Source: Corynespora cassiicola
Lineage: Eukaryota > Ascomycota > Dothideomycetes > Pleosporales > Corynesporascaceae
Assembly: GCA_022059125.1 (NCBI GenBank)
Contig: JAEUWY010000013.1
Span: forward strand, 1,116,001 to 1,180,000
DNA length: 64,000 nt
Reading direction: 5' to 3'
Positions 10,882 to 22,788 of this stretch are shown here, in pieces. Made by a program: the position numbers and the translations under genes. The stretch's first letter is position 1. Every line of letters starts with the position of its first letter. Under the pieces are notes generated by a model, which was given only the letters and a program-made list of their open reading frames with translations, was not told where the DNA came from and searched no databases.

Positions 10882-11962
10882 TTAAATATACGTGGCGCAG
10901 TTGATATCATTATGGAGGTCCATGATATCGGAAATCGTGATGTTGGATGTAATATCCACCATCCACATGTTGTGTTGCAATGTAGTCTCGTTGCCTCCAT
11001 CTCCAAAGTAATCAGTGAATTCCGGACCGGGCTCGTCGAAGTTGAAAAACTCCCTTGTTTCGGCTGAAGGTACATTACGGCCAGACATGTCGGTAAGGCG
11101 GGTCGATAGATCTTGCTGTTGCCACTCCCACCAAAGCTTATCGACATATGCATGATGCAAGAAGAAGATCGGATCATTGGCGGCGGCAAGGAAATCGTTC
11201 ATGAGCCCGCCCACCCCAGTGTGACCTCCGCCGTGCGCGCTTCCCTCCATACAGCGGCTGACGTCCCCGTAACTTGTAGCAGAAGCGCATTTGTCGAGGC
11301 TGGTCTGGTTATTCATAGTCCAAGCCTCTTTATTGAACTTGCGGTTGATGCATTCGTTCGAATAGAGTGACCTTTCCGTTATGCGTACGGTATGATTGAC
11401 GAAAGGACCGTCCGTGATGCACTCTCCGCCTTCACTTCCAAAGCCAGTCACCGGATCAAAGACGACGGAGCCTGCGAGGTCGTCGATGTCGTGGAGTTCA
11501 TCCCAATAACTACATCTTGTATTAATGGTTGAAGTTCATCGGGCGATGTATCGACACTTACGGATGTGCTCCTTCATAACCGCACTCACTTTGGAGCAGC
11601 GCCTCATGAACACGTACATACCAGCGATGCCAAGGAAGGAATGCCGAAACACCATGAATGATGTTGCCTTGGATGACATGAGAGTACATTAGATCTTCCC
11701 ATCGATTGGTGGTGAAATCATGCCCCAACTGTGAAGCACTGTTCATCAGGCAGAGCTCTGCTGAAATATACGCATCCTTCTCAGAGTCTGATAAGGTGTG
11801 CCTGTAGGTATTAGATATTTGCCGCATGGTTCACATGTTACTAGCTTACCAAGCTTTACGCTGATTGTTTGTGCAGGTGCCTGAAGCTTGACGAGTGGCC
11901 AACGGTATAGCAACGGCGGTGCTGATTCCTATGGCAAGGGCCAAAGAAGCGTGAAATCGCAT
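10882..11962 (-). CDS. Short secreted tyrosinase, 326 aa
   Basis: Exons 11962-11850, 11801-11562 and 11509-10882 give 326 residues; introns are 48 and 52 bases. The protein begins with a signal peptide (MRFHASLALAIGISTAVA) and carries the type-3 copper signature: the CuA region HGVSAFLPWHRWYVRVHE, and the CuB region with HGGGHTGVGG followed by NDPIFFLHHAYVDKLWWEW. Tyrosinases oxidise phenols to quinones with dioxygen. The protein stops soon after the core, without the C-terminal lid domain of classical intracellular fungal tyrosinases, so it belongs with the short secreted group, which acts on phenolics outside the cell or in small biosynthetic pathways. Cys residues early in the mature chain fit the usual disulfide. 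No obvious pathway neighbours lie beside it. Confidence 0.9.
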
Positions 11963-13057
11963 ATTATTTTATAATTAGCAGGAATGTTATGAAGGATATA
12001 AGAGTAGAGAGAGCAATTATATAATGAGAGTTGCGGATAGCTTAGGCGTCAAAATGAGTGACAATGAAATGAGACGATTAATTAATGATAGACTGAAGAA
12101 TCAAAACGGTACCAAAACAGCTCTTTATATACTTCTTGTGCATACTTTTCGGTCCTTTCCATGTGCCGGCTCTTGGTGGACATAGCCTCTACATTCCCGA
12201 AGTTTGCAGATCGCAGGAAATTAATCTTGGCTGATGGTACGATTCACGTCAAGGATCATGAGCGGGATCGTCGCCGCCAACAACTGGAGGACATCCGCTT
12301 AATAAGTAAACCTAATGCGCCTCTTAGTGTTGCCAACTACTACGCCCAGGCTTCTGAGGTCATTCTTGAGTTTGTCAGAGCAATAAATGAAACTTTATTA
12401 ACTCACATTCAGGTATCAAAGTATGCTTCTTACTTTCAGTCATAATCTCCTGAATGAAGCCTAGCCAGAATACGAATTGCTGTGTCCATAGCTATCATAG
12501 ATACTCGTGCTTTCGGGCCGAACCTCGCCAAGCCACATGGGCTACACGGCGCCCTCTTTCTCATCCGGAACTCATCGGCTCCCAACATGGACAGAAGCTT
12601 TCTGAAAGGGAGGGTTGGGCATTGATATATCTTTGTCATCATGTTGGCGTCTATTCTTGGTATTTGTAACTGGGGCGAGAACGATAATGTTTGACCGAAT
12701 TTCAATTCCCAACGAGCATAAACAGTGTTTGTGTTCATCTAAAACAGATGAAGCTATCCCTTTTTCTTCTTATAAAATGAGGAGGGGATCTCATTTGGAG
12801 TGCTTTAATCCTGAGGTGATTACTAAATTTTCGCTACCGACAGGGCTATTGGCCTTGGATACAACTATAGGAGATCAAAGTGGCAAAGGTATTCTTGTGA
12901 GCTATACCGGTCTTCAGGGACGAGATTAGCTTATTGAAATGGATAAATCACTCCGATATCCATTGTTATATCGGTACTCGAGAGTTGAGACAAGTAGCGA
13001 GCACCTAAAACGAACTTTAGAGCCAAAAAACCACAAACGGCAAAAGAAAACGAAACT
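11963..13057. other. Intergenic region
   Basis: Separates tyrosinase and GH115, both on the minus strand. An open frame at 12161-12445 (+) with a charged 94-residue translation has no recognisable domain and is not called. Nothing else is seen. Confidence 0.5.
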
Positions 13058-16000
13058 TCAAACCTTCCTACTCTCCCAAGGTCCCAGAGCACTCTCTCTC
13101 AAACCGCCCATATCTAAGACAATTCTCTGCAACACCACACCAGGCTCCAGCAACCAAACCCTCAATTCATGCGCCCCGACCCCGACCTCCCCCTCCAGCG
13201 CAACCACACTCGTCCATCCATTCGCCACAACCGCCCTCCTCCATTCCTGCCCCTCCTTATACGGCGGCACCGCCGAGACATAGTCCACGCTCCGCGCCGC
13301 ACCCTCATCTACCGCGTACGCAAACCGGAGTGGGCGCGTGGGATCGTGGTTGTGTGCCGCGCCCAGCATGACGATGAGGCGCGCGGCCGCAGACGCCGTC
13401 GTTGTGTACACGCTGTACATGAGCGCAGGCCCCGCATCGGGTGTTTGAGTGTCCATGGTCACGGGCCAGGGCTTGATGGCGGAGAGGGTGCGGCCGTAGC
13501 TGGGTATCTCGACGTACTCTACGCCGTTTTTGGACTCGGCGGTCGTGTAGTGGGCGGCTTCTATGGCGATGGCGCCGTTGGATTCGACAAAGCCAGCAAA
13601 CGAGGAGGGTATGGTGGTTTTGTTGATGGGGATGCGGAGGGTGGCGGCTGTGGAGTCGCTGGCGGTGAGGGTCAGGAGGGCGGTAGAGAGGCCTGAGGGG
13701 GCGGAAGCCCAGTCGATGGCGATGGTGGTGCGGGTGTCGGATGCATTTCCTGGAGCCGTCAGGGTGCCCGAAGGGCTGGAGAGCTGGACGTAGGATGCGT
13801 TGGTGGAGACTTTGTAGGTGAAGGTTCCGTTCTTCCGGGCGAAGATGTCGATGGTTCTGTTTTCCATTAGAGGCATATATGGGTCCATCGACAGCAATGT
13901 CAGAGTTTGGGACAGTGGAAACGAAGCTGTACTTCCCTGAATACCAATGCCAATCGCGCTGGAAGAAGAAGGAGGCTCAGTAGTGTAGTTGAGCCGAGGC
14001 ATGACGTTGGCATTGCTTGGAGGGTCATTCCAAGAGGTGTATCCGATGTGGACCTGGTTCACAAAACCATTCCACTTCCCATTGCTCATGGTGTGGTATC
14101 TGTTCGTAATCTGGGAATCCTGCGTAAAAAGATCTCGCACCTGCTGAGCAGCCATGTTGGTACTGGATCGACTTTGGTGAGCGTAGAGACGGTTGAAGGC
14201 AATTTTGGTGTAGAGGTCAACAACCGTCTTTCCAGCTAGTACAGGATGAAGTACAAGCTGGAAAAAGGAATTCCGCGTGGCTTGGTCCAGAGAGTCATAG
14301 GTGCTCTGCGCCAAGTTCAACAAGTCTTGCCACCAAGCCAGATTCTGTTCCGCTTCTCCATAGTTGATCGTACTGAAAGCGAAAGGAAGCTCACTTAGAA
14401 GTTCATACTTGCGTCTAGCGATAAGTGTACCGTAGCGACTGAGAATGTCCACAGCTCTGTCGGCAATACGCTCGTTAAACTCACGGACTGCCCAGCGCCT
14501 TATCCATGCTGCTGTCGCATCAGGTGTCTTGTACTGATCCATGCCGTATGCCATGTCCATGAAATGGGTAAGGGGAATCTCCTGTTCGAGTTAGGATAAT
14601 GATGACCGAGCCATGGGTTACTTACGAGAGGTTTGATGTCTCCAACATTAACCAGCCAGATCTGTCGCGCATTTCGCTCGTAGGCCAAGTGCATCTGCTC
14701 CCATGTTTTCACCAATTGAATAGTGTTGATCCACTTATAGCTGCGCGGGCCTCCAACATAGTCAAAATGGTAGTATACTCCCGCACCAGCTGCACGATCA
14801 GTTTCGTTCGCAATGGGAACTCTAATCAAATTTCCCGAGTTGTCGTCAGTCCATAGGAGGGTTATCGAGTCTGGAACTTCCATTCCACTGGCGTAGTACT
14901 CACTGACTTCCTGAATGGGATTAGCTCTCACGGCAAGCTCTAGATCTTCGACTGATATCTCACCTTGTATAGTACCCAAGTCTGAGGGATGTCAAGATAG
15001 CTACTGTCGTTCAAAGTACTGGCGAGCAGAGATTGTTGAGCTTGTATGATCTCTTCCAGTGCTGGCGCAGTCAAGGTCGGAGACGCAGCATCACCCGAAC
15101 CTCTCATCCCCATGGTCCAGTATGTCTCCCAATCCTTGGCACGCTCAATTCCCTCGGCAAAGAAGGTCTCGATGTTTTTTTGATTTGCCCCCCAATCCCA
15201 GCCGCCTTCAAGGTATGTGTTTTGCTCCTTCTCCGACCTTGCCATAGGCTCGTGATGACTGGTGCCCATGACAATACCAAAGTCATGTGCAAGCTGACCA
15301 TTCTTCTCGTCGTCGACGTAAAACATTTTTCCCCACATGGCGGGCCAGATGTAATTTCCCTTGAGACGGAGACAAAGTTCGAAAACGAGGCGATAAAAGT
15401 CGCTATTGAATGTGCCACCAAAATTATTCTGAACCCAAGTTGAGAGTGCAGGGGATTCGTCATTGATGAAGAAACCTCGATACTTTACTGATGGAGACTT
15501 TTGTACCTTGCCAGATGGCGACACATATATGGCCTCTTTGGTCTTTACAGGGACGTCAGCCCACCAGTACCAAGGAGAGACACCCATCTTCTCCGATATA
15601 TCGTAGAGTCCGTAGATTGTGCCACGTCTGTCGCTTCCAGCAATAACGAGAGCCCACGGAATACCCACAACAGGGTCTTGTATCACCTGGGATGTATACA
15701 TCTCCCATCGACCTTCAACTTCGGTGACGTCGAGCTTGCCCTTGGAGACTAAATCGTCTATTAGACGAGAGTTTCCGATGGTGCCAGCGATGATCATCGG
15801 TGCATCGGAGGTATTGGAAAGACTGCTGCTGTTGGATATTGTAAGAGAGCCATTGACCTGGAAAGAATAACGAATCAGCCAAATCTGCGATGGAAGCCTT
15901 TCAATGAGTTTACTTACTCCAAGAACACGCCCAAAATCCCATGCCAGATCCTGCGCAGCTCGCGCAACTCCAACGATATCGTTGCTGGAAACATAGATAT

Positions 16001-16133
16001 TGGGGGCCAAGCTCTTATCAGCAAGCTTGAAGTTGCTCTGACCTGGGTCGAAAACTAAAAGTTGAGCATGGGCCGCAAAAAACGTAACGAACGCAGCCAG
16101 CATATAACGAAACCACCCGGGAAAGGTATCCAT
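13058..16133 (-). CDS. GH115 xylan alpha-1,2-glucuronidase, secreted, 972 aa
   Basis: Exons 16133-15918, 15857-14964, 14910-14626 and 14581-13058 join in frame to 972 residues. The family removes (4-O-methyl)glucuronic acid side chains from xylan. A signal peptide (MDTFPGWFRYMLAAFVTFFAAHA) follows the chosen ATG; another ATG 17 codons upstream would bury it, so I reject that start. GH115 features are the early IAGTIGNSRLID block, AGSDRRGTIYGLYDISE, WYWWADVPV, KYRGFFINDE, LKGNYIWPAMW, the MGTSHHEPM motif, and the large C-terminal beta domain beginning near SNGAIAIEAAHY. Length fits the family. Introns are 60, 53 and 44 bases. It probably helps plant cell-wall breakdown. The N-terminal Asn-X-Ser/Thr sites suggest glycosylation. 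Confidence 0.92.
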
Positions 16134-17573
16134 GGCAGTGGGAATTTGTTGAATCGGGGGGAATGTTTTTGGGTGCTGAACCATGCACGTGTATTATCCC
16201 ATTTTATACCTCGATATGAACAATTACCAGTCTGCGACCCTGCAATCTGCATTGACGATAACCAAACGCCGAACCCATCTCCTGAGGTACGATTCAAAGG
16301 CCGATATTGCAGGGTGAGGGTCCTTTGCTGTGGGAATTTGTTTAACCTTTAGGCTAAACGGGACTTGACTTGCAGCAACGATGGAAACGATCTCGCAAGA
16401 TCCTGGTCTCAAGTCAGAAACGGCGCCTATACTCGCTTATGGCTTCATGGCCTTCTTGTGACGCCATCTTGTCGGATTGTTGGTAGACTTCGGGACTTGA
16501 TAAACACTTTGCGACCCTCCAATATCGGCTGAATACCGTACCCACATAAGCAGAATCGACATATTCGGCCTTAGCTTTGAAGTTCAGGATCTCATGGAGT
16601 TACCTAAGGAATATAGAGATTGAGTCAATTCTTAAGAGAAACGGAAATTTCAATGATATGCTCATCAAAACATTATGGATGGGATGCCCAGTTCAAACCA
16701 CGTTTCGTATCTGAAAACGCGAATTAGATTAGACTAAAATCATCAAAAGCGTTCAGAGTTATCCGTGTTCCAAACATTTTGGTAGTCAATCGGCTGTGTG
16801 CTCCCGTCCCGGGCTGATCCTTGTAACGTTCTCGAGCAATCTCGGTCAGTGCAAGACATGATTGTACATACCTATGTTCTACCTCGGTTGAGTATGAGGC
16901 TGCGCTAAGATTGTAGTGCAAATCGTACAAGTGAAGAGATTTCCCACCATTTGGGAAGTTTGAGATGAGAAGAATACCGCTGGCCAAGAAGCCTGACATT
17001 GCCTGAGTTTAAAGGTTGATCAAGCTAAGCCTAGGTAGTAGTGATTCGGACAAAGCACTAATGGAAGCGGTGGTTAATAGCATCGTTCAACGAGGCTGAG
17101 TGTGCCCGATGGAAGCCTGAGGTCGTGCGATTATGACGCGTATACTCCATCGATTTTATGGCACTCCCGGTGTCTTAAAATTTCTGCGTGTTCTCTGTGT
17201 GTTGGTTTATGAACCTTGGAACTCCATCTTACCGCCTTTGACGATTATTTCGATCGAGTCTCAATTATACTCCATAGAATTAAATCAGTAGATGGAATTA
17301 GGCATCTGTGGTTGAGATGCTCTCGGACCACAGAGCTGGGACTTCTCTCTTTACAATGCAGCACGTGTGAGAATGCTTCTAATTTTGCAATTGCTGGTAG
17401 ACAAGATATCAATCTAGGTATAGAGCTCCATAAACACCATGCCAGTAATGTCCTGCTCAACCCAGCCCGTGCCATCTGTATGAATCGCCTTGAACTCCCA
17501 GATAAGAATATTGCAGCAAGAATACCGGTACAAGATACTGCTTTTGGGCCCTGTTAATATACAAACAAAGGGA
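16134..17573. other. Intergenic region
   Basis: A 1.4-kb AT-leaning gap between the 5' end of GH115 and the 3' end of ESA1. A 91-codon frame at 16999-16724 (-) begins with a hydrophobic stretch but has no family features; not called. Confidence 0.5.
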
Positions 17574-19366
17574 CTACCAATTCCAAGTTCTACTCGCGGC
17601 GGAGAAGACGGGAGGTTTCCAGATCAGGCGATCAGGATCGATGCTTCTCTTGCCCTTGATAGCCTCCTTCTTCTTCTGGCGCTCCCGCTGCTCAATCACA
17701 GCATCAGTGAGCACGATGACGTGTTGATTCTTGTTGTAGCGCAACATGTTCAGGCTCTGCAGTGTATGTAGAACGTCGTTTGTCGTCATGGCGAGGGTAG
17801 CGCCCAAGTCCTCAATGTTGGCTTCCTGACGTTCGTTCTCCAGGAGCTGGTCGACGATGATTTCCTGCCAATAGGCTCGATAACCGAGTAGACCGAGATC
17901 GGAGAGTGGCTTCTCGGGTGAACCGAGTTTGCCTTCACGCTTGGAGAGGAGGTAGGAAAAGTCGATGAGGAGCTTGCCGAAGCCTTTGCGTTGGTACTGG
18001 GGGAGCGTCAGGATACAAGCCACGTTATAACCCTCTGCAGATTCCTTTTCTTTGGAGAAGTAGCCAACAAGGTGGCAGCCGTGCTCATCGCGCGTGCACA
18101 TGCAGTAGAAGAGGAAAGGATCCACGTCGTAGTAGAGTGTCTTGTGGTCGAGGAAGAGTTTTGACAATAGACACAAGTTCCTACACCACGTCCGCTGGCG
18201 CCGACCGTCAATCTCGAAAAAGGAAACGAAGTCGTCGCGATAGATCTCGTTGCCGGGTGGATGCAGTAGGGTGCACTTTGATCGATGTCGCTCGAACTGG
18301 GTGACCTCGCCGTAATACGAAAGGCAAAATTCGCAAATATAGACGATTTCTGAGTCGACAAAGTCGATGGGGTAGGGGGAGAAGTACCAAGGCTCCACCT
18401 CGAATTGGCCCATTTGTATCTTGTCCAAGTTACGCACGCGTGAGATCTCGGTCTGATTTTGTGTCATTGAGCCTGAGGTGCGGAGTTTCTCGATCTCGTC
18501 CTCGCGGGAGAAGACTTGATCAGGAATGGCCTTTGCGGCAGCAGCAGCGTCCTGTACATCGACGAGGTCCATCTCCTCATCCTCGGGCTTTGGGGTGCCA
18601 TCGACGACCTCACTAGTCACCAGCAGCTCCTTGTTCTCTTTTCCGCTGGCCTTGGAAGGGCGCTGTGCTTTGCCTGGAATGTTGGCACTGGTCGCCTCGG
18701 GAGTGCCAGAAAGATCTCGGTCAAGCTTGCTCCTTGAGCGCTTCAGGTTTTTCTGGTCTGATTTCGAAGGAGCCCTTTCGTTCTTAGAGGTTCCGGCCTT
18801 CTTCTTGTCGGGTTTCTCAGGAGCAGGCCACTCGACTTCACGCGAGAGGTCGATGCGCTCAGCATTGACCCACTCATCGAGACGCTTGTTGAACTCTTCA
18901 TAGTGAACGTAGAATTTGGGCTGACCCCGCCTTGTCTGGATCGAGAGGATTTCTGCTTTGCGTTTCTCTCCATCCTGTCACGTGTTAGCCGGTGGGTTTG
19001 GGATGGGGTGGTGGGAAAAGAAAAGACGGCTGGGAAAACAAAGGAATAAGTGAGGAAGCATATGGCCTTCTTGATGATGATGTGGGAAAAAGGGACAGCG
19101 ATGCCTGCAGGGAACGGGTGCGATGAGCGCATGCACCTTGGTGTTCACCCTAGGCGGGTCGCGCATCGCATCGCGTCGCCTGCAGCTGGCGTACTCACCT
19201 TCTCTACGATGGCTTTTACGCCCACCCTGCACGCAGCTCATCAGTATCCATCGTAGAAGAAGCTGGGGCGGTGTCGCGCATACCTCAGTGTGGCTAGAGT
19301 GGCAAAGCCCGTTTCCACCGGAACCGGGGTGCCGCTGGGCTCGTGAGAATTTTCGCGAGGAGCCAT
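17574..19366 (-). CDS. ESA1: MYST histone acetyltransferase ESA1, 503 aa
   Basis: Catalytic subunit of the NuA4 complex, acetylating histones H4 and H2A in the nucleus. Exons 19366-19284, 19226-19199 (28 bases) and 18974-17574 give 503 residues. Exon 1 begins [20 protein letters not shown]; exons 2 and 3 together form the chromo-barrel (VGVKAIVEK joined to [10 protein letters not shown], then [16 protein letters not shown]). A Lys/Ser-rich linker follows. The MYST domain has the zinc finger [10 protein letters not shown]...HRSKC, the acetyl-CoA loop [15 protein letters not shown], the active-site Cys in [10 protein letters not shown] (about residue 357) and the general-base Glu in [11 protein letters not shown]. 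Introns are 56 and 224 bases. It is divergent to REX4 with 263 bases between the two start codons, so the promoters are shared or adjacent. Confidence 0.95.
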
Positions 19367-19629
19367 GGCCGTGGAGATTTGGCAGTCGAATTATCGCAAC
19401 GAGAGAATCGCAATGTGGATTGTTGCTGTCGCAAGAGTTGGGCCGTCTTGGACGTCGCGTTGAGGGTTGCCGCCTGCTCACCACTGGGAGCGTTGAGATT
19501 CACGTGACGACGCGCACAGGCCACCAGACTTTTTCTCGCGGAATTCGGGGCGGCGGGGATTCGTCCTTGCAGAGCAGCAAACGCTGAATATCTCCCTCCT
19601 ACCGCCATGCCTAGCCAATAACAGCAGCC

Positions 19630-20688
19630 ATGGCCCCAATCGAGCTCAGCAGCCTCTCCAGCAATTGGAAGAAGCTGCAAAAGGCCATCCAGCCCTCGCC
19701 CAAGCCCAAGTCCTCCGCAAACGCCGATGCCCAGGACGATCCCAAGTCATTGAAGCGCAAGAGGCCCACCAAGCTCAGCGGCGAGCATGCAAAAGAGCCA
19801 AAGGAATCCTTCAAGGCCATAAAGCTTCCTGCCACCCGAAAGCGCCAGAAAATGGAGGAGCCAGCCTCTGTCGGCGCCTCCACCAGGCACCATGACGCCA
19901 AATCGCTGTCCCGGAGCGTGTCTATGCCTTCGCTGAAGCAGAAGCCTCTTCTTGTCGACCCCGAAGACATCGAAAAATCCGTATCCATACTGGCCCCGTC
20001 GCCCCACCATCCCGACAACGAGAACGAAGGTGTCTCCGAGACTGCCCTGCCTGGGAAATACATTGCGCTGGATTGCGAGATGGTCGGAACGGGCCCTGAG
20101 CCCGACCGTGACTCTGCCTTGGCCCGGGTCTCAGTAGTCAATTATCATGGGCACCAGGTATACGACTCGTACGTGCAGGTCAAGGTCCCCGTCACCGATT
20201 TCCGAACAGCCGTGTCTGGCATAGAGCCCAAGCACCTGCGGAAGGACTATGCTCGTCCATTCAAACAGGTGCATGATGATTTGAAGACATTGCTGGAGGG
20301 GCGCATCCTCGTCGGTCATGCAGTCAAGCACGACCTGGACGTGCTGATGCTGAAGCACGACAAGCGCTTCATACGTGACACATCCAAGTACTCCAAGTTC
20401 CGAGACCTGGCAACAATCCCGGGCAGGACACCAAGGCTGAAGACTTTGGCAGAGAAGCTTTTGGGTGTGGAAATTCAGGTCGGCGCCCATAGCTCCGTGG
20501 AAGATGCGAGGGCAACCATGGCTCTATTCAGGCTGGAGAAGGAGGGCTTTGACCAAGAAGTTATCAAGATTTATGGCCATGCCCGAATGTCCATCCCGAG
20601 TGCGCGAGCGGATGCTGGGGCGGGCGCTGTAGAAGACCAGTCTAACCGGAAACCAAAGAACAAGAAAAAGAAAAAGAAGAAGAACTGA
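19630..20688 (+). CDS. REX4: RNA exonuclease 4, 352 aa
   Basis: Single-exon DEDDh 3'-5' exonuclease of the REX4 family, a nucleolar factor in pre-rRNA processing. The N-terminal 130 residues are Lys/Ser-rich and likely unstructured. The nuclease domain starts at KYIALDCEMVGTG (Asp and Glu near residues 148-150), continues with the ExoII region ILVGHAVKHDLDVL and ends with ExoIII, HSSVEDARATMALF. A Lys-rich tail (KNKKKKKKKN) fits nucleolar targeting. Length and domain order match the family. It shares a short divergent promoter with ESA1. Confidence 0.93.
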   Translation: MAPIELSSLSSNWKKLQKAIQPSPKPKSSANADAQDDPKSLKRKRPTKLSGEHAKEPKESFKAIKLPATRKRQKMEEPASVGASTRHHDAKSLSRSVSMPSLKQKPLLVDPEDIEKSVSILAPSPHHPDNENEGVSETALPGKYIALDCEMVGTGPEPDRDSALARVSVVNYHGHQVYDSYVQVKVPVTDFRTAVSGIEPKHLRKDYARPFKQVHDDLKTLLEGRILVGHAVKHDLDVLMLKHDKRFIRDTSKYSKFRDLATIPGRTPRLKTLAEKLLGVEIQVGAHSSVEDARATMALFRLEKEGFDQEVIKIYGHARMSIPSARADAGAGAVEDQSNRKPKNKKKKKKKN

Positions 20689-21092
20689 GTGTCTCGCGTT
20701 GGTGGACTGCGGAAAATTGGTGGATGATATCTGTTGTTGGAACAAATACCCCTGTCGACAAAAGAGCATGCTGATGTTGGGCTCTATATGTTTTCACATT
20801 TGGACTGCACATGTCGAGTCGTGAGTTCGGCGTAACCCCGACTGTTGGCATGTGTCAAAAGTTACTTCTATCTATGATACCTATTTTTCTATCAATTACA
20901 CTCCGAGTCAGTGTCCACAAGCTCGTGGAAAACTACAGCTACTGGATACTCTCGACCTAGGAATATGTCTCAACGTATCAATCTCAAGTTTATGACCAAC
21001 TTACTACAACGCCAAATCACAGCTCAACAACCCCAGCACAAACAAAAAAAATCGTACTCACGCTCAGATCTCTTACTATGCCCTTGAGAAGA
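20689..21092. other. 3' intergenic region between convergent genes
   Basis: REX4 and the MFS gene converge here. No gene, hairpin-type element or repeat is seen. Confidence 0.5.
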
Positions 21093-22788
21093 CTATTCAC
21101 TCCTCTTCCTCACCCTCGGCAAGCCCAACCAACACACCATCATCACACCATACAACCCAATACAAACCGGATGCAACACCCAGGTCCCCGCCGCCTGCGC
21201 CAATATACCCGTCGTAAACGGCGCCACTGCACCCCCCGAACTCCCAGCCCCCGCGATAAACCCAATAGCCGTCGTCTGCACATGTCTCGGCATGAGCCGC
21301 GAAAAGATGGTCTGCGCGCAAGGATACACGGGGCCGAGCAGCAGCCCGAGCAGTGAGACGGCCACGGCGTTTCCAATCACGTTGGGGATGAGCCAGGCGA
21401 GGAGTTGCAGTGCGAGGGTCCCGACGGTGAGGAAGGCGACGTAGTTCTTTTCACCGATCTTGGGTGCAGCGTGCGTGAGGACGAAGCGACCAAGAGTGAT
21501 GCCAGCCTTTGTACGTTAGCCATGGAGATTGATGGAGGTAGGGGAGCAATTTACGTACCCAGAAGCCGGCCGTCACGTATCCGACGCTCGCGGGGTCGCC
21601 GTCGCGGTAGTTGATCAGGAACGAAATCATCCACCCCGAGATGGACACTTCGGCTCCCTGGTACGCGAAGATGAACAGCGCCCCCAGAATCGTGGTCCTG
21701 TTGTTCAGCGCGAGCTTGAGGTTCCTGATCTTGGAGGTGGATTCTTGTTCGGCAGCCTGGCGGTTCGCGGTCTCCTCCAGCACGGAGAAGAGCGTAGGCG
21801 GCGAGTCCTCTTGGAACGACTTGAAGGCCCAGGCCGCGAAGGGGATGCAGATGAGGCACAGGCCCATGGGCAGGAAGTAGAAGCGCGACCAGAGGATCCC
21901 TCGGGAGACTATGGACGTTCCGATGATGGGTGCGACGGTGCCGCCGATTCCGTAGCTGCCGTGGGCTGCGCCGAGGATGGCGCTGGGAGGGTGGAGATTC
22001 GCGCAGAAGACATTATTGAGGGCCAGGTTGATGGCGGCGCCGTAACCGCAGAAGAAGAAACTGAGATGATTAGTAGGAGATCATGGGCTAGTAGAGTTCG
22101 TTCAACCTACGCGATGATGACGACGGGATAGGGAGGAGTGGTGGCAAGCATTATGTATCCCGAGAGCAGGATCAGCTCGCTCAGCACCAGCGTTTTTGCC
22201 CTACCAAGGTAATTGAGAAGCGTATTGTTGAAGAATGCCGCGATGATGAAGCCTGCTGCTTGGCCGACGAAGACCATGGACATGATTGCGTAGCCAATGT
22301 GATAGTGGACTTCCATGTATGGGATCAGAGCACCGACGACTAAAATGCAGTGTCAGTACCAAATCATGACCAGTAACCATTCGAATCGACGGAAAAGACG
22401 TACCGCTGTCGTTGATACCATTGCCAAAGTAGATGAGGCAGCAGCACAGGATCCTCCATTTGTTCATGGGAGGATTATTCCAAGTCTGCATCAACCCCAC
22501 CGCATCATCTCTGCTGCGAGACGGGGGTCTGCTTATCTCCAGCTCATTGGGGGACATTGGCGCCGTGCCTCCATATGGACTCTGTGCGCCCGATGTCATT
22601 TCACCCGGGGTCTGGGGGCCGGATTTGCCTGCAGGACCATTGTACTTTTGGCCAAAGGCGAGGCCATCGAGTTCTATCCCTGTCGGCGCATCTCGGCGAA
22701 GTATCTGGTTCTTCTGGTGAGTCGCTGCGGGACTAGCGAGTGTTGAGGTGGGTTGGATGTCGAAGAAGCCGTGCAAAGCGGAAGACAT
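21093..22788 (-). CDS. Major facilitator transporter, FHS/BSC6-like, 509 aa
   Basis: Exons 22788-22404, 22339-22111, 22060-21559 and 21506-21093 join to 509 residues; introns are 64, 50 and 52 bases. The first 110 residues are cytosolic, Pro/Ser-rich. Twelve membrane helices follow, starting with KWRILCCCLIYFGNGIND and VVGALIPYMEVHYHIGYA. The loop after the second helix has NYLGRAKT, and later segments include GYGAAINLALNNVF, GAEVSISGWMISFLI and GRFVLTHAAPKIGEKN. This pattern is that of the fucose-permease-like branch of the MFS in fungi (BSC6-like). The substrate is not evident. There is a long hydrophilic loop between helices 6 and 7. Neighbours give no hint of the transported compound. Confidence 0.85.

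Noticed and set aside
12161..12445. 94-codon frame with ATG between tyrosinase and GH115
   Set aside because: No recognisable domain, splice partner or promoter feature; could be a real small gene but cannot be supported.
16724..16999. 91-codon minus-strand frame with hydrophobic start
   Set aside because: Signal-peptide-like start is weak and the rest shows no family or Cys pattern.
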